64,000 bases of DNA, from the NCBI RefSeq assembly GCF_020379485.1, contig NC_063437.1:17261726-17325725 (forward strand). Reading direction: 5' to 3'. Of the stretch, positions 1-11,464 are shown one piece after another (within the stretch, counting starts at the first letter, position 1; every line of letters begins with the position of its first letter). The notes beneath the pieces are model-generated. The model searched no databases, was not told the DNA's origin, and saw only the letters and a list, made by a program, of their open reading frames with translations. Position numbers and translations under genes: made by a program. This stretch comes from Brassica napus (Eukaryota > Streptophyta > Magnoliopsida > Brassicales > Brassicaceae).

Positions 1-441
1 TTCTGGATACTCCTCCCTAATCTTAGAGATCAAAAGCGTTCCCATCCCAGATCTAGTTCCTCCTCCCAACGAATGACAAAACTGGAAACCTACACAGAGA
101 TCAAAACCAAATGTATCACAATGATAACAGCATCAACGAAACCTAAATCAAATACACCACAGAGATCTCAAATCAAATCACGCACGACGATAAAACATAT
201 CGAGATTCAAAAACAAAATCAGTTATCCTCTCACCTTGTAGGCAATCTTTGTTCTCAGCTTCCTTCCTCACAACATCGAGAATTCGTTGAAGTAGACATC
301 GATACGTTCGAGCTGGAGGGGAGAGTCGCCGACGTATTGGCCGGTGTGGTCAACGTCGTGCTCGTCGCAGATCACTTCCCAGAACTTGGCTCCGATCTGG
401 TTTCCACATTGGTTGCCGTGGATGTGGAGGCTCTCTCTCAT
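1..441 (-). pseudogene. beta-tubulin pseudogene fragment (continues off the left edge)
   Basis: The minus strand encodes the beta-tubulin N-terminus. It starts at ATG 441-439 ([17 protein letters not shown], then the [19 protein letters not shown] region) and runs to DVYFNE. The text then jumps to the [10 protein letters not shown] segment, so about 60 family residues (the GGKYVPRAVL to GAELIDS part) are missing and the junction shifts the reading frame. A normal donor follows at 234-233, the intron spans 90-234, and the next exon resumes at 89 with [20 protein letters not shown] and leaves the window. Intact tubulin needs the deleted residues for nucleotide binding and folding, so this is not a functional gene. 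The retained intron shows it arose by DNA duplication, not retroposition. Family identity is certain; the parent paralogue is not. Confidence 0.85.
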
Positions 442-969
442 TTTCTCGCCGGAATCGTCTCGTCGAATCTCTAACTAGAGTCGTCGATCAATTTGGGAAT
501 TTTGAAAATTCTTGTTAGAGAATATGTTTATGTTTCATTAAATAAGGTTATAAATGTCTTTTACCCTTCATTAAAGATGAGGGTAAAAGTGGTTAGTGTA
601 AAGTTGAAAAGTGGTATTAGGAAAGTGGTATTAGTAGCAATTCCCCAAACATTTTTAATTAAATTAACTAATTATATCAGATAGTTAAATTAGGTAACTA
701 ATATTAATTAACACGAACGAAACCGTGATAAAAGGAGAAACTTTCTCCCTCTGTCTCACAAACGTTTTCAACTTTTGTTGTTTGTTTGTTGTCTCTTCAA
801 CAAAGTCTCAAACGATCGCTGCGTCGTCCCCATCTCTCTCTCCCCCTTACATTCTCCCTTCTATTTTGGATCTTTCTTAGTTGCGTACACACCAAGGTAA
901 CAAAAACAAAAGAAGAAAATCAGATTTGTTGTGCGTTAGGTTTTTTTTTTCTCTCCTCTTCGGGACAAA
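442..969. other. intergenic region and VAMP725 5' leader
   Basis: No coding signal is seen. The sequence is AT-rich, with a run of related short words (aaagtggta / aaagtggtta) around 586-635. A CT-rich stretch at about 740-960 is consistent with the 5' UTR of the VAMP725 gene that starts at 970. Confidence 0.5.
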
Positions 970-1776
970 ATGGGACAAAAGAATTTGATCTACAGCTTCG
1001 TCGGTCGTGGCACGGTGATTCTCGTCGAGTATACCGAGTTTAAAGGCAATTTTACTTCCGTCGCTGCACAATGCCTACAGAAACTCCCTTCTTCGAACAA
1101 CAAGTTTACCTACAACTGCGACGGTCACACCTTTAATTACCTCGTCGAAAATGGCTTCAGTGAGTTTCACTTCTTGATCCCAACACATTTTTGTGTGGAT
1201 ATGATTCTCTTTATGACTTGAATGTGTCTTTGTATTCGTATTGCAATCTATTACAGTGGATCTATATGGTTGTTGGTGGAACCAGTGACATTGGGGTGTA
1301 TATTTGTTCTGCTTCTGTGAAAGTTTTTTTGTGTGTTTCCGTATTATAAGGTTTCTTGCCAAAGAAGTTAGCTTTCTTTTGTATTGATAGATGTATGTAG
1401 GATTAGATATTTTTATCTTTTTAATTATTGCTACATTTCTTGTTTTCGATCTCTCTGGTCTCTGTTTTAGGCTGTATTTGAACTAGGTAATGTATGACAA
1501 TGTTTTGCAGTTTCTTACTTGTCATGGATCTTATTTTTCATGGATGAAGGATCTGACAAAAGAATTTTATGTGTTATGGTTGTGTGTAGCGTATTGTGTT
1601 GTTGCTGTTGAAGCTGTTGGGAGGCAGATTCCAATGGCTTTTTTGGAGCGAGTTAAGGAAGATTTCAGCAAGAGATATGGTGGTGGGAAGGCTACCACTG
1701 CTAAGCCTAACAGCTTGAACAAAGAGTTTGGGTACTTTATCTTTTCCATCAGAATGAAAAAAGAAAACTTCAATTC

Positions 1777-1808
<32 letters not shown>

Positions 1809-2505
1809 AACTTCAATTCTTGTCTCTGTGGATATGATTTTTAACTTGTTTGGTTATATAATAGGTCTAAACTGAAGGAGCATATGCAATACTGTGTGGA
1901 TCATCCTGAGGAGATTAACAAACTTGCTAAGGTTAAGGCTCAAGTGAGTGAGGTGAAAGGAGTTATGATGGAGAACATTGAGAAGGTCAGAATAGTATAT
2001 CTATGTCAACCTCACAATCCCGTCTTATTCTTTTAAGCATATTTGTGCTTGAATTTTCCTGCCCATTGAGGTAGAAGTGACCTACTCCTGCTGAACTCAC
2101 TGAACTTATTCATTTATTTGAAGGTCCTTGACCGTGGTGAGAAAATTGAGCTTCTAGTGGACAAAACTGAAGATCTTCGTTCACATGTTAGTGCTTACCT
2201 TTCACTTATATGTGTCTTAGGTTTTTAATAACATTATTTTTCAGCAATGTTAAATTCATGCGAGAAGAATCAAAGAAAAACTTATGTGTATACATATAAA
2301 AACATAACAAGGCATTAGAGTTCTAAGGCTCTTGTATTTGCCATTTGAATATCAACAGGCACAAGATTTCAGAACACAAGGAACGAAAATAAGAAGAAAG
2401 ATGTGGTGGGAGAACATGAAGATTAAGCTCATAGTCGCTGGTATCATCATTGCCTTGATTCTCATCATCATCATCTCGGTTTGTCCTGGCTTCAAGTGTA
2501 CTTGA
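970..2505 (+). CDS. VAMP725: VAMP725-type R-SNARE (longin family), intact
   Basis: Five exons (970-1159, 1590-1731, 1865-1985, 2124-2186, 2359-2505) with consensus GT..AG borders give 663 nt, 220 aa. Residues 1 to about 120 are a longin domain ([21 protein letters not shown]). The R-SNARE helix follows, with the zero-layer arginine in [20 protein letters not shown] single C-terminal membrane anchor of about 20 residues, rich in Ile and Leu, is followed by the tail CPGFKCT. Family role: a vesicle-side SNARE of the plant VAMP72 group, driving secretory vesicle fusion at the plasma membrane or cell plate together with SYP1 Qa-SNAREs. The length matches the family. It is the intact member of three VAMP copies in this array, and the convergent gene downstream is a receptor-like protein. 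VAMP726 is the closest alternative name; position favours VAMP725. Confidence 0.93.
1778..1804. repeat. poly(T) tract in VAMP725 intron 2
   Basis: An almost pure run of T follows the donor of intron 2. It is absent from the corresponding intron of the duplicate copy near 6943-7031, so it expanded after duplication. Confidence 0.8.
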
Positions 2506-3130
2506 AAAGTAGAACAGTCTGAGAGATTATAAGCCCCTTATTGTTAAACTAACCTAACTCCTCCCGGTATTTGCCCTTCTATTTTGATCTTTTTGTTTTT
2601 GCAGTGTCTCTTTTATAGTTTATTTTTATTATTGTTAGGAAAAAGCAATATGATGGCTCAGTATTGAGAAATGATGATTTGGGTTGTGAATGTTTGGAAA
2701 GGGATATAAGCTGTTGGGGTTTGCTTATATATAGGCTAGGTCTTTGTGCTATTGGTGATCACATGTCTTTTTGTAATCTTGAATCGAATGTTGGGTTTTT
2801 GCTCCTTCAAATCTCCTTAATTTTCTCGCTAGGGAAAAACATATTTATATTAGATCTTTGTGCTCATGGTGATAAAATCCACTATACTTATTTGATAGAA
2901 GAAGAAATTAAGCAAAGTATTAGATTAAGATACAACAATCATAAGATAATGCTTTAATACAACTAGTTGACAGACAACGAAAGATCAAAGTCAGACCGCT
3001 AACAATTTCTACGATAGGCACAAAATAACACAAGGAAATGCTATAATACAAGATCAACAACTACTTGACAGACACTGAAAGCACAAACTTAAAATTGGAA
3101 CAATCGTAACGGTTTATGCGGTCGCACCAG
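2506..3130. other. VAMP725 3' region, intergenic
   Basis: This holds the 3' UTR and spacer. The stretch 2510-3060 has a clear diverged copy at about 7650-8170 (shared text such as gaatgtttggaa and ttgtaatcttgaatcgaatgttgggttt), which belongs to the tandem module described in the findings. No gene is seen. Confidence 0.6.
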
Positions 3131-3134
3131 TTAT

Positions 3135-3270
3135 CTTCAGGTCCATAGAATTTGTTTCAACTGAGGATAAGGACTTGGAAATTTCGTATAGCCATGAGCG
3201 AAAAAAAGAAGAAACTTGTATGTGAATATGTTGTGATCAACAACTAGAAACCTTAATGACTGAGAATATA
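3135..3270 (-). pseudogene. RLP leucine-rich-repeat relic downstream of RLP gene 1
   Basis: The text tccatagaatttgtttcaac, continuing through 'actgaggataaggactt' and 'gtggtcaacaactagaaacc'-like words, matches the LRR segment of the neighbouring RLP genes (4230-4340 in gene 1) on the same strand. It is short, frameshifted and without start or stop, so it is the scrap of an older RLP copy. An equivalent scrap lies beside RLP gene 2 at 8245-8335. Confidence 0.75.
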
Positions 3271-3418
3271 GAAAAGACTTCGGAATCTTTATTTAAAAAA
3301 AAGGAGAAATAGAACAAAACATCAGATAATGAAACAACAAACATAAGGAAATGCTTGCATACATGAGCACTTAACTACTAGACATACATTCAAGGATTGC
3401 ACTCAAACTGAAACAATA

Positions 3419-5992
3419 TTAACGGCTTCTGCGCTTACTGGGACCAACTATCTTGACAAGCCACTCCGGTTTGTATGAAGCAATGACGTGCGCTATTGCC
3501 AGTCCAAGCAACACTCCAGGTCCATATCCAATTACTACAGCTTTCCAGTTCAACACTTCTACTTCTTCTTCTTTGTCTTCTTGCTTAGGTCGTTGTGTGG
3601 GTGTAGCATTAGTCCCAAAGCAAGTTTCCTGGAGTGGATGGCCACAAAGCCCTGCATTCCCTTCGAATGAAGATTTTGGTTGTCCCGTAATCTGTGTTCC
3701 TTGTGGTATTTCACCCTTGAGCTGGTTGTGGGACACATTTATGTACGCCAAAAATGAGAGGGTCCCAAGCCCATTAGGAATAAACCCTGAGAGTTGGTTT
3801 CTTGATAGGTCTAGTGACTCGAGATTGCTCAGATTTGCCAACGACAAAGGAATATGACCTGTGAAGGCATTGTTTGAGAAGTTGAGTGCAATCAGCGCTT
3901 TCAAGAGACCAATGGATTCAGGAATCTGTCCTTCAATTCTATTCCCAGAAAAACCAATGGTCGCGTAGGAATTAAGGACCAACGCTTGTTCCATATATAG
4001 ACCTTTGTATTGCAAATCTACAGCCTCTACATTGTTATAGTACAAGTTCCCGTTAGTACTTTTTTTGCGTAGCATATAAAGACCACCATCTTCATTCATA
4101 GTAGGGGATGTTGCTTTCCAATTGACAAAGTATGTTGGTGGCAAGCTTCCAGTAAACTTATTATCAGATATCTCAAATATACGCAGCTCCGGAAACCCGA
4201 GAGGACCTTGACCAGGAAGAGATATAGATCCATAGAATTTGTTTGAACTGAGGATAAGGACTTGCAGATTTGGTAAAGCCTTGAGCCAAAAAGGAAACTT
4301 GTCTTTGATTCTGTTGTGGTCAACAGCCAGAAACTCGAGAGATGAACAATTCTGAAGAGATCCTGGAAGTTTCCCGGTGAGTAGATTGTGTCCAACATCA
4401 AGTGATCGTAGAGAAGAACTGATATAAAATGCGTCAGGAATACTTCCTTCCAAGTTGTTCTTCCGTAGAGTCACAAATGTCAAGTTACTCAAGCATTGAG
4501 GAACTGGACCTGTGAGGTTATTGTAACCTAGCAATAAATCCGTGAGAGATCTACATTTGCACATTGAAAGCGGTATGCTCCCTGTGAATTTGTTGTACTG
4601 TGTACTCAACATGCTGATAGAGAGTGGTAGAATAGGAATTTCTCCTTCGAAACAGTTTTGCTCCAGATTTAATTCTTTCACTGATGAGTTTACCAAAACA
4701 TCCACTGGACCTTCGAAACCATTAAGCGAATTGTTTTTTAGAAAAACTGTGGTCAGACGAGGAAGGTTCCATAACCACTCGGGGATTTTCCCTTTGATTC
4801 TGTTGTGTGACAATGTTATAAGCTCCAACTTCTCAAGGTTCTTTAAGATATTTGGGAACTCGATGATGCCACAGCTTTGTAACAACAAACTCTCCAAGTT
4901 TGTTGGAATGTCTAAACTTGTATCTAAACTGGCCGGAGATATAGGATTACCGGAAAGATAGAGAACCGACAAAGATTTTAGCGGGGCGAAGAGGCGTATA
5001 TCAATCGGGTAACTTGTGTTTATGAAAGAAAGGTCAAGAATCTTGAGGTTGATGAGCTTTGAGATAGGCTCTATGATTTTTCCTTCAAAATGGTTCTGCC
5101 CAAGGTATAAGTACTCGAGCATAGATGGGGTAGAGGAATTAGGAAAATTAATAGATCCGTTGAGATCGTTTCCACTAAGATCAAGATCTGATAAGGAAGG
5201 CATGGTGAAGAGAGAAGAAGGAATGGTTCCATAGAAGTGATTCTCATAAAGATGTAGAAGAGAGAGCATGGTAAGATTTTGTACAGGTGGGAAACTACCA
5301 GTGAACTTGTTTTTGTCAAGGTGCAACTCTTTTAACGAGGTTAGGTTCCTAATTGTAGGAGGAACTTGCCCGAAAAAGTCATTGGAGGAAAGAGACAAGA
5401 GCTCGAGTCTGTTGAGATTTCCAAATTCAGAAGGTAGTAACGACCTGAACTTGTTGTAGCTTATATCTAAAACTGAGAGATTTAATAGATTCTGTACAAG
5501 TGGGAAACTACCGGTGAGCTTATTTTCGGAAAGGTCTAAAACAGAAAGAAGGCTTAGGTTATTAAACGAGGAAGGAACTTGGCCGAAGAAGCTATTATTG
5601 TAAAGAGATAAGACCTCTAACCTGCTGAGATTGCCAAATTCAGAAGGAAGTGAAGATGAGATGAAGTTGTTTCCACTGAGAAAAAGGTAACGAAGATGGT
5701 ATAACCTGAAGAGGCTACTATTGGGCTTTAGAGTTCCACTGAGACAGGCCTTGAGTCGTAGCTTCGTGACGGCACCCGTTGAGATATCGCACCTGACTCC
5801 GTTAAAGGGATCACTGAGGTTGCAGTGGCTGCTATCAAACTCATCCATGAACTCAGTGAGAGCTTGAGTCTGATGGGGACCACAAGCAACATAACTACTT
5901 TTATCGATGTTTAATGTGAATAAGCTTGAAGGGGAGACACAACAGAGCAAGATTAGCGAGAGAAAATGCAAACGCACACGGGATTCAGACAT
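3419..5992 (-). CDS. receptor-like protein (LRR-RLP, RLP22/RLP23 clade), gene 1
   Basis: Single-exon ORF, 857 aa. It has a signal peptide (residues 1 to about 25, core [13 protein letters not shown]), an N-terminal cysteine cap (CGPHQTQ.., [13 protein letters not shown]), and then more than 20 plant-type LRRs with LxGxIP spacing. A non-LRR island spans about residues 617-669, followed by four last LRRs ending [14 protein letters not shown]-cap ([11 protein letters not shown]), an acidic juxtamembrane stretch (EDKEEEVEV), a membrane helix at about 818-840 with small-residue spacing ([14 protein letters not shown]), and a short basic tail (GPSKRRSR) complete it. There is no kinase domain. Family knowledge: such RLPs bind extracellular ligands and signal through SOBIR1 and BAK1; RLP23 senses the nlp20 peptide. 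Whether this copy binds nlp20 cannot be read from sequence. It lies tail to tail with VAMP725. Confidence 0.93.
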   Translation of the reverse strand: MSESRVRLHFLSLILLCCVSPSSLFTLNIDKSSYVACGPHQTQALTEFMDEFDSSHCNLSDPFNGVRCDISTGAVTKLRLKACLSGTLKPNSSLFRLYHLRYLFLSGNNFISSSLPSEFGNLSRLEVLSLYNNSFFGQVPSSFNNLSLLSVLDLSENKLTGSFPLVQNLLNLSVLDISYNKFRSLLPSEFGNLNRLELLSLSSNDFFGQVPPTIRNLTSLKELHLDKNKFTGSFPPVQNLTMLSLLHLYENHFYGTIPSSLFTMPSLSDLDLSGNDLNGSINFPNSSTPSMLEYLYLGQNHFEGKIIEPISKLINLKILDLSFINTSYPIDIRLFAPLKSLSVLYLSGNPISPASLDTSLDIPTNLESLLLQSCGIIEFPNILKNLEKLELITLSHNRIKGKIPEWLWNLPRLTTVFLKNNSLNGFEGPVDVLVNSSVKELNLEQNCFEGEIPILPLSISMLSTQYNKFTGSIPLSMCKCRSLTDLLLGYNNLTGPVPQCLSNLTFVTLRKNNLEGSIPDAFYISSSLRSLDVGHNLLTGKLPGSLQNCSSLEFLAVDHNRIKDKFPFWLKALPNLQVLILSSNKFYGSISLPGQGPLGFPELRIFEISDNKFTGSLPPTYFVNWKATSPTMNEDGGLYMLRKKSTNGNLYYNNVEAVDLQYKGLYMEQALVLNSYATIGFSGNRIEGQIPESIGLLKALIALNFSNNAFTGHIPLSLANLSNLESLDLSRNQLSGFIPNGLGTLSFLAYINVSHNQLKGEIPQGTQITGQPKSSFEGNAGLCGHPLQETCFGTNATPTQRPKQEDKEEEVEVLNWKAVVIGYGPGVLLGLAIAHVIASYKPEWLVKIVGPSKRRSR

Positions 5993-6853
5993 GGTCTTTA
6001 TGAAAAGTTTTGAAGAAGATTTATTTTGGTTTAAAAAAAAGTGAGGGAGAAGGTTGGTGATATAAATAGAGATATGTGGGTTTCAACTGGAGCTATTATG
6101 TCACCCATACAACTCGACTTATAAGAAGTCAGAGCTGAGTGATGTCTTTGTATTCTAGCTTGGAAAAAAAAATATGGCTAAGTGGCTAATTTCCATTCAT
6201 ATCATGAAGTGAAATCCACGTTAGTTGATTTTTCTAGCGTATAACTTGGATTGGAATAGTTTAACAGAAATAAACAAAACTTGGTTCGAAATTTCTCACA
6301 TGTGTTCAAAACGACATGCACATAATGTTTGTGGAGTGTCAATTTGCAGACCTGTTAACGTGAAGGACCGTCACAGACAAAGTGGTCACATATATATTGG
6401 TTTAGCTAACAAAAGACCTTACATGTCTGATGTATCACACACTAAGCGCAGTTTCTCGGAATCGCAACCGACGAACATCTCATGGACCTTAGCCGACTGA
6501 TGATTATAGATCACTTTCAGTTTGTCGCCGGATTGATGATTAGATCTATTAACGAAATCATCGGAAAAATACAACCGCAGGCGATTGATGATTAGATTTA
6601 AATCTACATGTTCCATACCAGTCGGTCTGAATCACTTGATGATTCTGGCTATGGATAAACTTCGCTCCATCATGTTCATTCTAAAATAGTAAAAATCTAC
6701 TCTCAAAAGATAGAAGATCAAAGCATAACCGATAACACAAAGAGATCTACACATCAATCCAACATTTGGAGCTTTCCGAAATTAGATCCGAAAGCTATAT
6801 GAACATGCATAAGGTGAGGAAAATAAAGCAAAAACAAAGATAGCCGAATATAA
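5993..6853. other. RLP gene 1 upstream region
   Basis: After the core promoter the region has no gene. At 6490-6650 a short motif (gattgatgattagat and variants) recurs three to four times (about 6496, 6528, 6583, 6636). The right end abuts the truncated VAMP copy. Confidence 0.5.
6055..6130 (-). promoter_or_regulatory. RLP gene 1 core promoter
   Basis: A TATTTATA box (plus-strand tataaata at 6061-6068) sits about 70 bp upstream of the ATG. The block immediately upstream (gatatgtgggtttcaactgg..tgtcacccatacaac) is nearly identical before all three RLP genes. In the other two copies this block contains a W-box core (TTGAC); in gene 1 it reads tcgac, so the W-box is lost. Confidence 0.6.
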
Positions 6854-7645
6854 TTGGAGCGAGTTAAGGAAAATTTCAGCAAGAGATATGGTGGTGGGAA
6901 GGCTACCAATGCTAAACCCAACAGCTTGAACAAAGAGTTTGGGTACTTGAGCTCCACCGTCAGAATGAAACACAAAAAATTTCTTTCTAGTCTCTATTGA
7001 TATGATATTAACTTGTTTGTCTTTCTCGTAGGTCTAAACTAAAGGAGCATATGCAGTACTGTGTGGATCATCCTGAGGAGATTAACAAACTTGCTAAGGT
7101 TAAGGCTCAAGTAACTGAGGTGAAAGGAGTTATGATGGAGAACATTGAGAAGGTCAGGATAGTATTATCTATGTTAATCTCACAGCTCTGCTTTATAATT
7201 AATTTGAGCATATTTGTCATAACTGGCTTGAATTTGTGAAGCTGACTAAGCTTTATGTAATTCATTTATTTTCAGGTCCTTGACCGAGGTGAGAAAATCG
7301 AGCTTCTAGTGGACAAAACTGAGGATCTTCGTTCACATGTTAGTGCTTACCTTTCACTTATATGTGTCTTAGGTTTTTAATAACATTCTTTTTCAGCAGT
7401 ATTAATTCCTTTTGAACTAATCAAAGAAAAACTCATGTGTATACATATAAACACATAACAAGGCATTAGATTTATATTTGCCATTTGAATAACAACAGGC
7501 ATAAGATTTCAGAACACAAGGAACAAAAATAAGAAGAAAGATGTGGTGGGAGAACATGAAGATTAAGCTCATAGTCGTTGGTATCATCATTGCATTGATT
7601 CTCATCATCATCATCTCGGTTTGTCCTGGCTTCAAGTGTACTTGA
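6854..7645 (+). pseudogene. VAMP725 duplicate, 5'-truncated with nonsense mutation
   Basis: Homology to VAMP725 begins abruptly inside exon 2 (6854-6942, [16 protein letters not shown]) and continues over exons 3 (7032-7152), 4 (7276-7338) and 5 (7499-7645), all with intact splice signals. Exon 1 and the first part of exon 2, which carry most of the longin domain, are absent. In exon 5 the second codon, CAA in the intact gene, is TAA here, so any product would stop before the membrane anchor. The remaining exon sequence is still very similar to the intact copy, so the duplication is recent relative to the decay. A transcript is possible, but no membrane-anchored SNARE can result. Confidence 0.93.
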
Positions 7646-8244
7646 AAAGAAGAACAGTTTGAGAGATTATAAGCCCCTTATTGTTATACTAACCTGCTCC
7701 TCCCAGTATTTTCCCTTCTATTTTGATCTTTTTGTTCCGCAGTGTCTCTTTTATAGTTATTTTTAATTTTGTTAGCAAAAAAGCAATACGATGAGCAGTA
7801 TTTAGAAATGATCCTTTGGGTTGTGAATGTTTGGAAACTGATTTAAGCTGTTGGGGTTTGCTTATACATAGGCTAGGTCTTTGTGCTCATGGTGATGGCA
7901 TGTTTTTTTTGTAATCTTGAATCGAATGTTGGGTTTTGCCGTTTCCTTCAATCTCCTAATTTTCTCATTAGGGGAAAAACATTATATTAGATCGTTGTGT
8001 TCATGCTTATTTGATAGAAGAAGAAATAAGCAAAGTATTAGATTAAGATACAACAAACATAAGATAGTGCTTTAATACAACTAGTTGACAGACAAGGAAA
8101 GATCAAAGTCAGACAGCAACAATTCTAACGATACACACAAAAAAACACACAAGGAAAATGCTATATAATACATGATCAACAACTACTTGACAGACATTGA
8201 AAGCACAAACTTAAAACGGAAACAATCCCAACGGTTTATGCGGT
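7646..8244. other. module 2 spacer (copy of 2506-3130)
   Basis: Non-coding. It aligns by eye over most of its length with the spacer downstream of the intact VAMP725, which shows that the duplicated unit spans VAMP and RLP together. Confidence 0.6.
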
Positions 8245-8335
8245 CGCACCAGGTATAGCCTTGAGCCAAAAAAAGAAACTTGTATTTGATTCTGTTGTGG
8301 TCAACAACTAGAAACCTTAACGACTGAAAGACTTC
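8245..8335 (-). pseudogene. RLP leucine-rich-repeat relic downstream of RLP gene 2
   Basis: A short minus-strand piece (gccttgagccaaaaaaagaa .. tgttgtggtcaacaactaga) matches the LRR codons of the RLP genes. It has no start or stop and is the counterpart of the scrap at 3135-3270. Confidence 0.7.
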
Positions 8336-8425
8336 GGATTCTTTACAGAAAGGATAAATAGAACAAAACATCAGATAATGATACAACAAACATAAGGAAA
8401 TGCTTGCATACATGAGCATTTAAAA

Positions 8426-11408
8426 CTAAGACATACATTCAAGGATTACACTCATACTGCTTCTGCGCTTACTGGGACCAACTATCTTGAGGAGCCACTC
8501 CGGTTTGTATGAAGCAACGAGCTGTGCTATTGCCAGTCCAAGCAACACTCCAAGGCCATATCCAATATCTACAGCTTTCCAGTTCAACACTTCTTCCTCT
8601 TCTTCATCTTCTTTAGGTTGTTGTGTAGGTGGTACATTATTAGTCCCAAAGCAAGTTTCCTGGAGAGGAAGACCACAAAGCCCTGCATTTCCTTCAAATG
8701 AAGATTTAGGTTGGCCAGTAATCTGTGTTCCTTGTGGTATTTCACCCTTGAGTTGGTTGTGAGACACATTTATGTACTCCAAAAAAGAGAGGCTCCCGAT
8801 TCCATTAGGAATAGTCCCTGAGAGTTGGTTGCTTGATAGGTCAAGTGACTCGAGCTTGCCAAGATTGGAGAGAGAGAGAGGAATACGGCCAGTGAAGGCG
8901 TTGTTTGATAAGTTGAGTGAAATCAATGCTTTCAGAAGACCAATGGATTCAGGAATCTGTCCTTCAATTCTATTCCCAGAAAAATCAATAGTGGCGTATG
9001 AGGTAAGGACCCCCTGTTGCTCCATAGTTAGACCTTTGTATCGCAAATCTATAGCCTCCATAATGGCAGCGCTGAATTCCCCATGTATAAATTCTCCGTG
9101 TTGCATATATATATCACCATCTTCATTCATTGTAAGTGTTGGTGCTTTCCAGTTGACAAAATATCTTGGTGGCAAGCTTCCAGAAAACTTATTATCAGAT
9201 ATCTCAAATATTTGCAGCTCTGGAAACCTGAGAGGACCTTGATCAGGGGGAGATATAGAGCCATAGAACTTGTTTGAACTGAGGATAAGGACTTGCAAAT
9301 TCGGTAAAGCCTTGAGCCAAAAAGGAAACTTGTCTTTGATTTTGTTGTGGTCAACAACTAGAAACTCTAGAGATGAGCAGTTTTGAAGAGATCTTGGAAG
9401 TTTCCCGGCGAGTAGATTGTGTCCAACGTCAAGAGACCGTAGAGAAGCACCCATATAAAACGTGTCAGGAATACTTCCTTCCAAATTTTTCTTCCTAAGA
9501 TTCACAAACGTCAAGCTTTGACTCAAGCATTGCGGAATTGGACCAGTTAGGTTGTTGTTAGATAGCTTCAAGAGCGTCAGAGACCTATAATTGCAAAGTG
9601 AAAGAGGTATGCTCCCTGTGAATCTGTTGTCTGAAGCAGAGAAAAAGTTGATAGAGAGTGGTAGAATAGGAATTGCTCCTTCAAAATAGTTTTTCTCCAT
9701 AAATAAATTCTTCACCGATGAATTTACTAAAACATCAACTGGACCTTCGAAACCATCAAACAAATTATCTGAAATAAACACTGTGTTTAGATGAGGAAGG
9801 TTCCACAACCACTCGGGGATTTTCCCTTTGATTCTATTGTCGGACAATGCTATAAAATCCAACTTCTCAAGGTTCTTTAAGGCATTTGGGAACTCGGTGA
9901 TGCCACAGTCTGATAAGAGCAAGATCTCCAAGTCTGTTGGGATGTCTGACTTTGAACCTAAACTGTCCGAAGGTATGCTATTACCGGAAAGATCAAGGTG
10001 CACCAAAGATTTTAGCGAGGAAAAGAGGCTTATATCAATTGGGTAACTTGTGTTGAGGAAAGAAAGGTCAAGAACCTTGAGGTTGATGAGCTTTGAGATA
10101 GGCTCTATGATTTTTCCTTCAAAATGGTTGCGCCCAAGGTACATGGACTTGAGCCTAGATGGGGTAGAGGTGTTAGGAAATTTAATAGATCCGGTGAGAT
10201 TGTTTCCATACAGACGGAGATCTGATAAGATAGGCATATTGACTACAGAAGAAGGAATGGTTCCAGAGAAGTAGTTATCATCAAGATTTAGAACAGAGAG
10301 CATGGTTAGATTTTCCACAAGTGGAAAACTACCAGTGAGCTGGTTGTCGTCAAGGTACAATTCGGTTAACGAGGTTAGGTTACTAATTGTGGGAGGAACT
10401 AGCCCGAAAAAGTCATTAAAGGCAAGATCCAAGAACTCAAGTTTGTTGAGATTTCCAAATTCAGAAGGGAGTGATGACCTGAAGTTGTTGGAACCTAGAT
10501 CAAGGTAACTGAGGTGGTGCAACTCAAACAGGCTAGTATTGTTGGGATTCAGAGTTCCAGAGAAATGATTATGAGAAAGGTCTAAAAACGAGAGCTTTGT
10601 TAGATTCCGTACAAGTGGGAAACTACCAGTGAGCTGGTTGTGGTCAAGGTACAAATCGGTTAACGAGGTTAGGTTACTAATTGTGGGAAGAACTTGCCCG
10701 TAAAAGTCATTGGAGTGAAGATACAAGACCTCTAACCTGTTGAGATTTCCAAATTCAGAAGGGAGTGATGAGGTGAAGTTGTTTTGACTTAGATCAAGGT
10801 AACGGAGGTGGTGCAACTCAAACAGGCTAGTACTCTTGGGATTCAGACTTCCAGAGAAATGATTATTAGAAAGGTCTAAAAACGAGAGCTTCGTTAGAAT
10901 CCTTACAAGTGGGAAACTACCAGTGAGCTCGTTTAGGGAAAGAGATAAATAGGAAAGAAGGCTTAGGTTATTAAATGAGGAAGGAACTTGGCCTACAAAG
11001 CTATTATTGGAAAGATATATGACCTCTAACCTGTTGAGATTGCCAAATTCAGAAGGAAGTGAAGACGAGATGAAGTTGTTTTGATCGAGGACAAGGTGAC
11101 GAAGATGTTGTAATCTGAATAGGCTACTATATATTGGGCTTTAGCGTTCCACTGAGGCAGGTCTGGAGTCGTAGCATTGTGACCGCACCGGTCGATTTAT
11201 CGCACCAGACTCCATTATTGGGATCACTGAGGTTGCAGTGGCTGCTATCAAACTCGTTCATGAACTCAGTAAGAGCTTGAGTCTGATTGGGATGACAAGC
11301 AACATAGATACTATCATCGTATGTGAAAGTGTAGAAGCTCGTTGAAGGGGAGACACAACAGAGCAAGATTAGCGAGAGAAAATGCAAACGCAAACGGGAT
11401 TCAAACAT
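8426..11408 (-). pseudogene. receptor-like protein (LRR-RLP) gene 2, interrupted by one 4-bp insertion
   Basis: The ATG is at 11408 ([18 protein letters not shown], signal peptide). The frame runs through the N-terminal cysteine cap to [14 protein letters not shown] text (here [11 protein letters not shown]) and stops at 11127. Compared with genes 1 and 3, four bases (ATAT, a dinucleotide expansion) are inserted at about 11131-11136. From there another frame is fully open down to the stop at 8426: many LRRs, an island ([13 protein letters not shown].. through AIDLRYKG), last LRRs, acidic stretch, membrane helix and an extended tail ([13 protein letters not shown]). I traced 10817-11127 codon by codon and found no other break. 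It is therefore either a very recent null allele or a base-call error. It has extra N-terminal LRRs relative to gene 1. Confidence 0.88.
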
Positions 11409-11464
11409 GGTCTTTATGAAAAGTATTGAGGAAGAGGTATTTTGGTGTAAGAAAAGTGAAAGAG

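Noticed and set aside
73..474. 133-codon plus-strand ORF
   Set aside because: It is the antisense of the tubulin pseudogene exons and their intron; the amino-acid text has no family resemblance.
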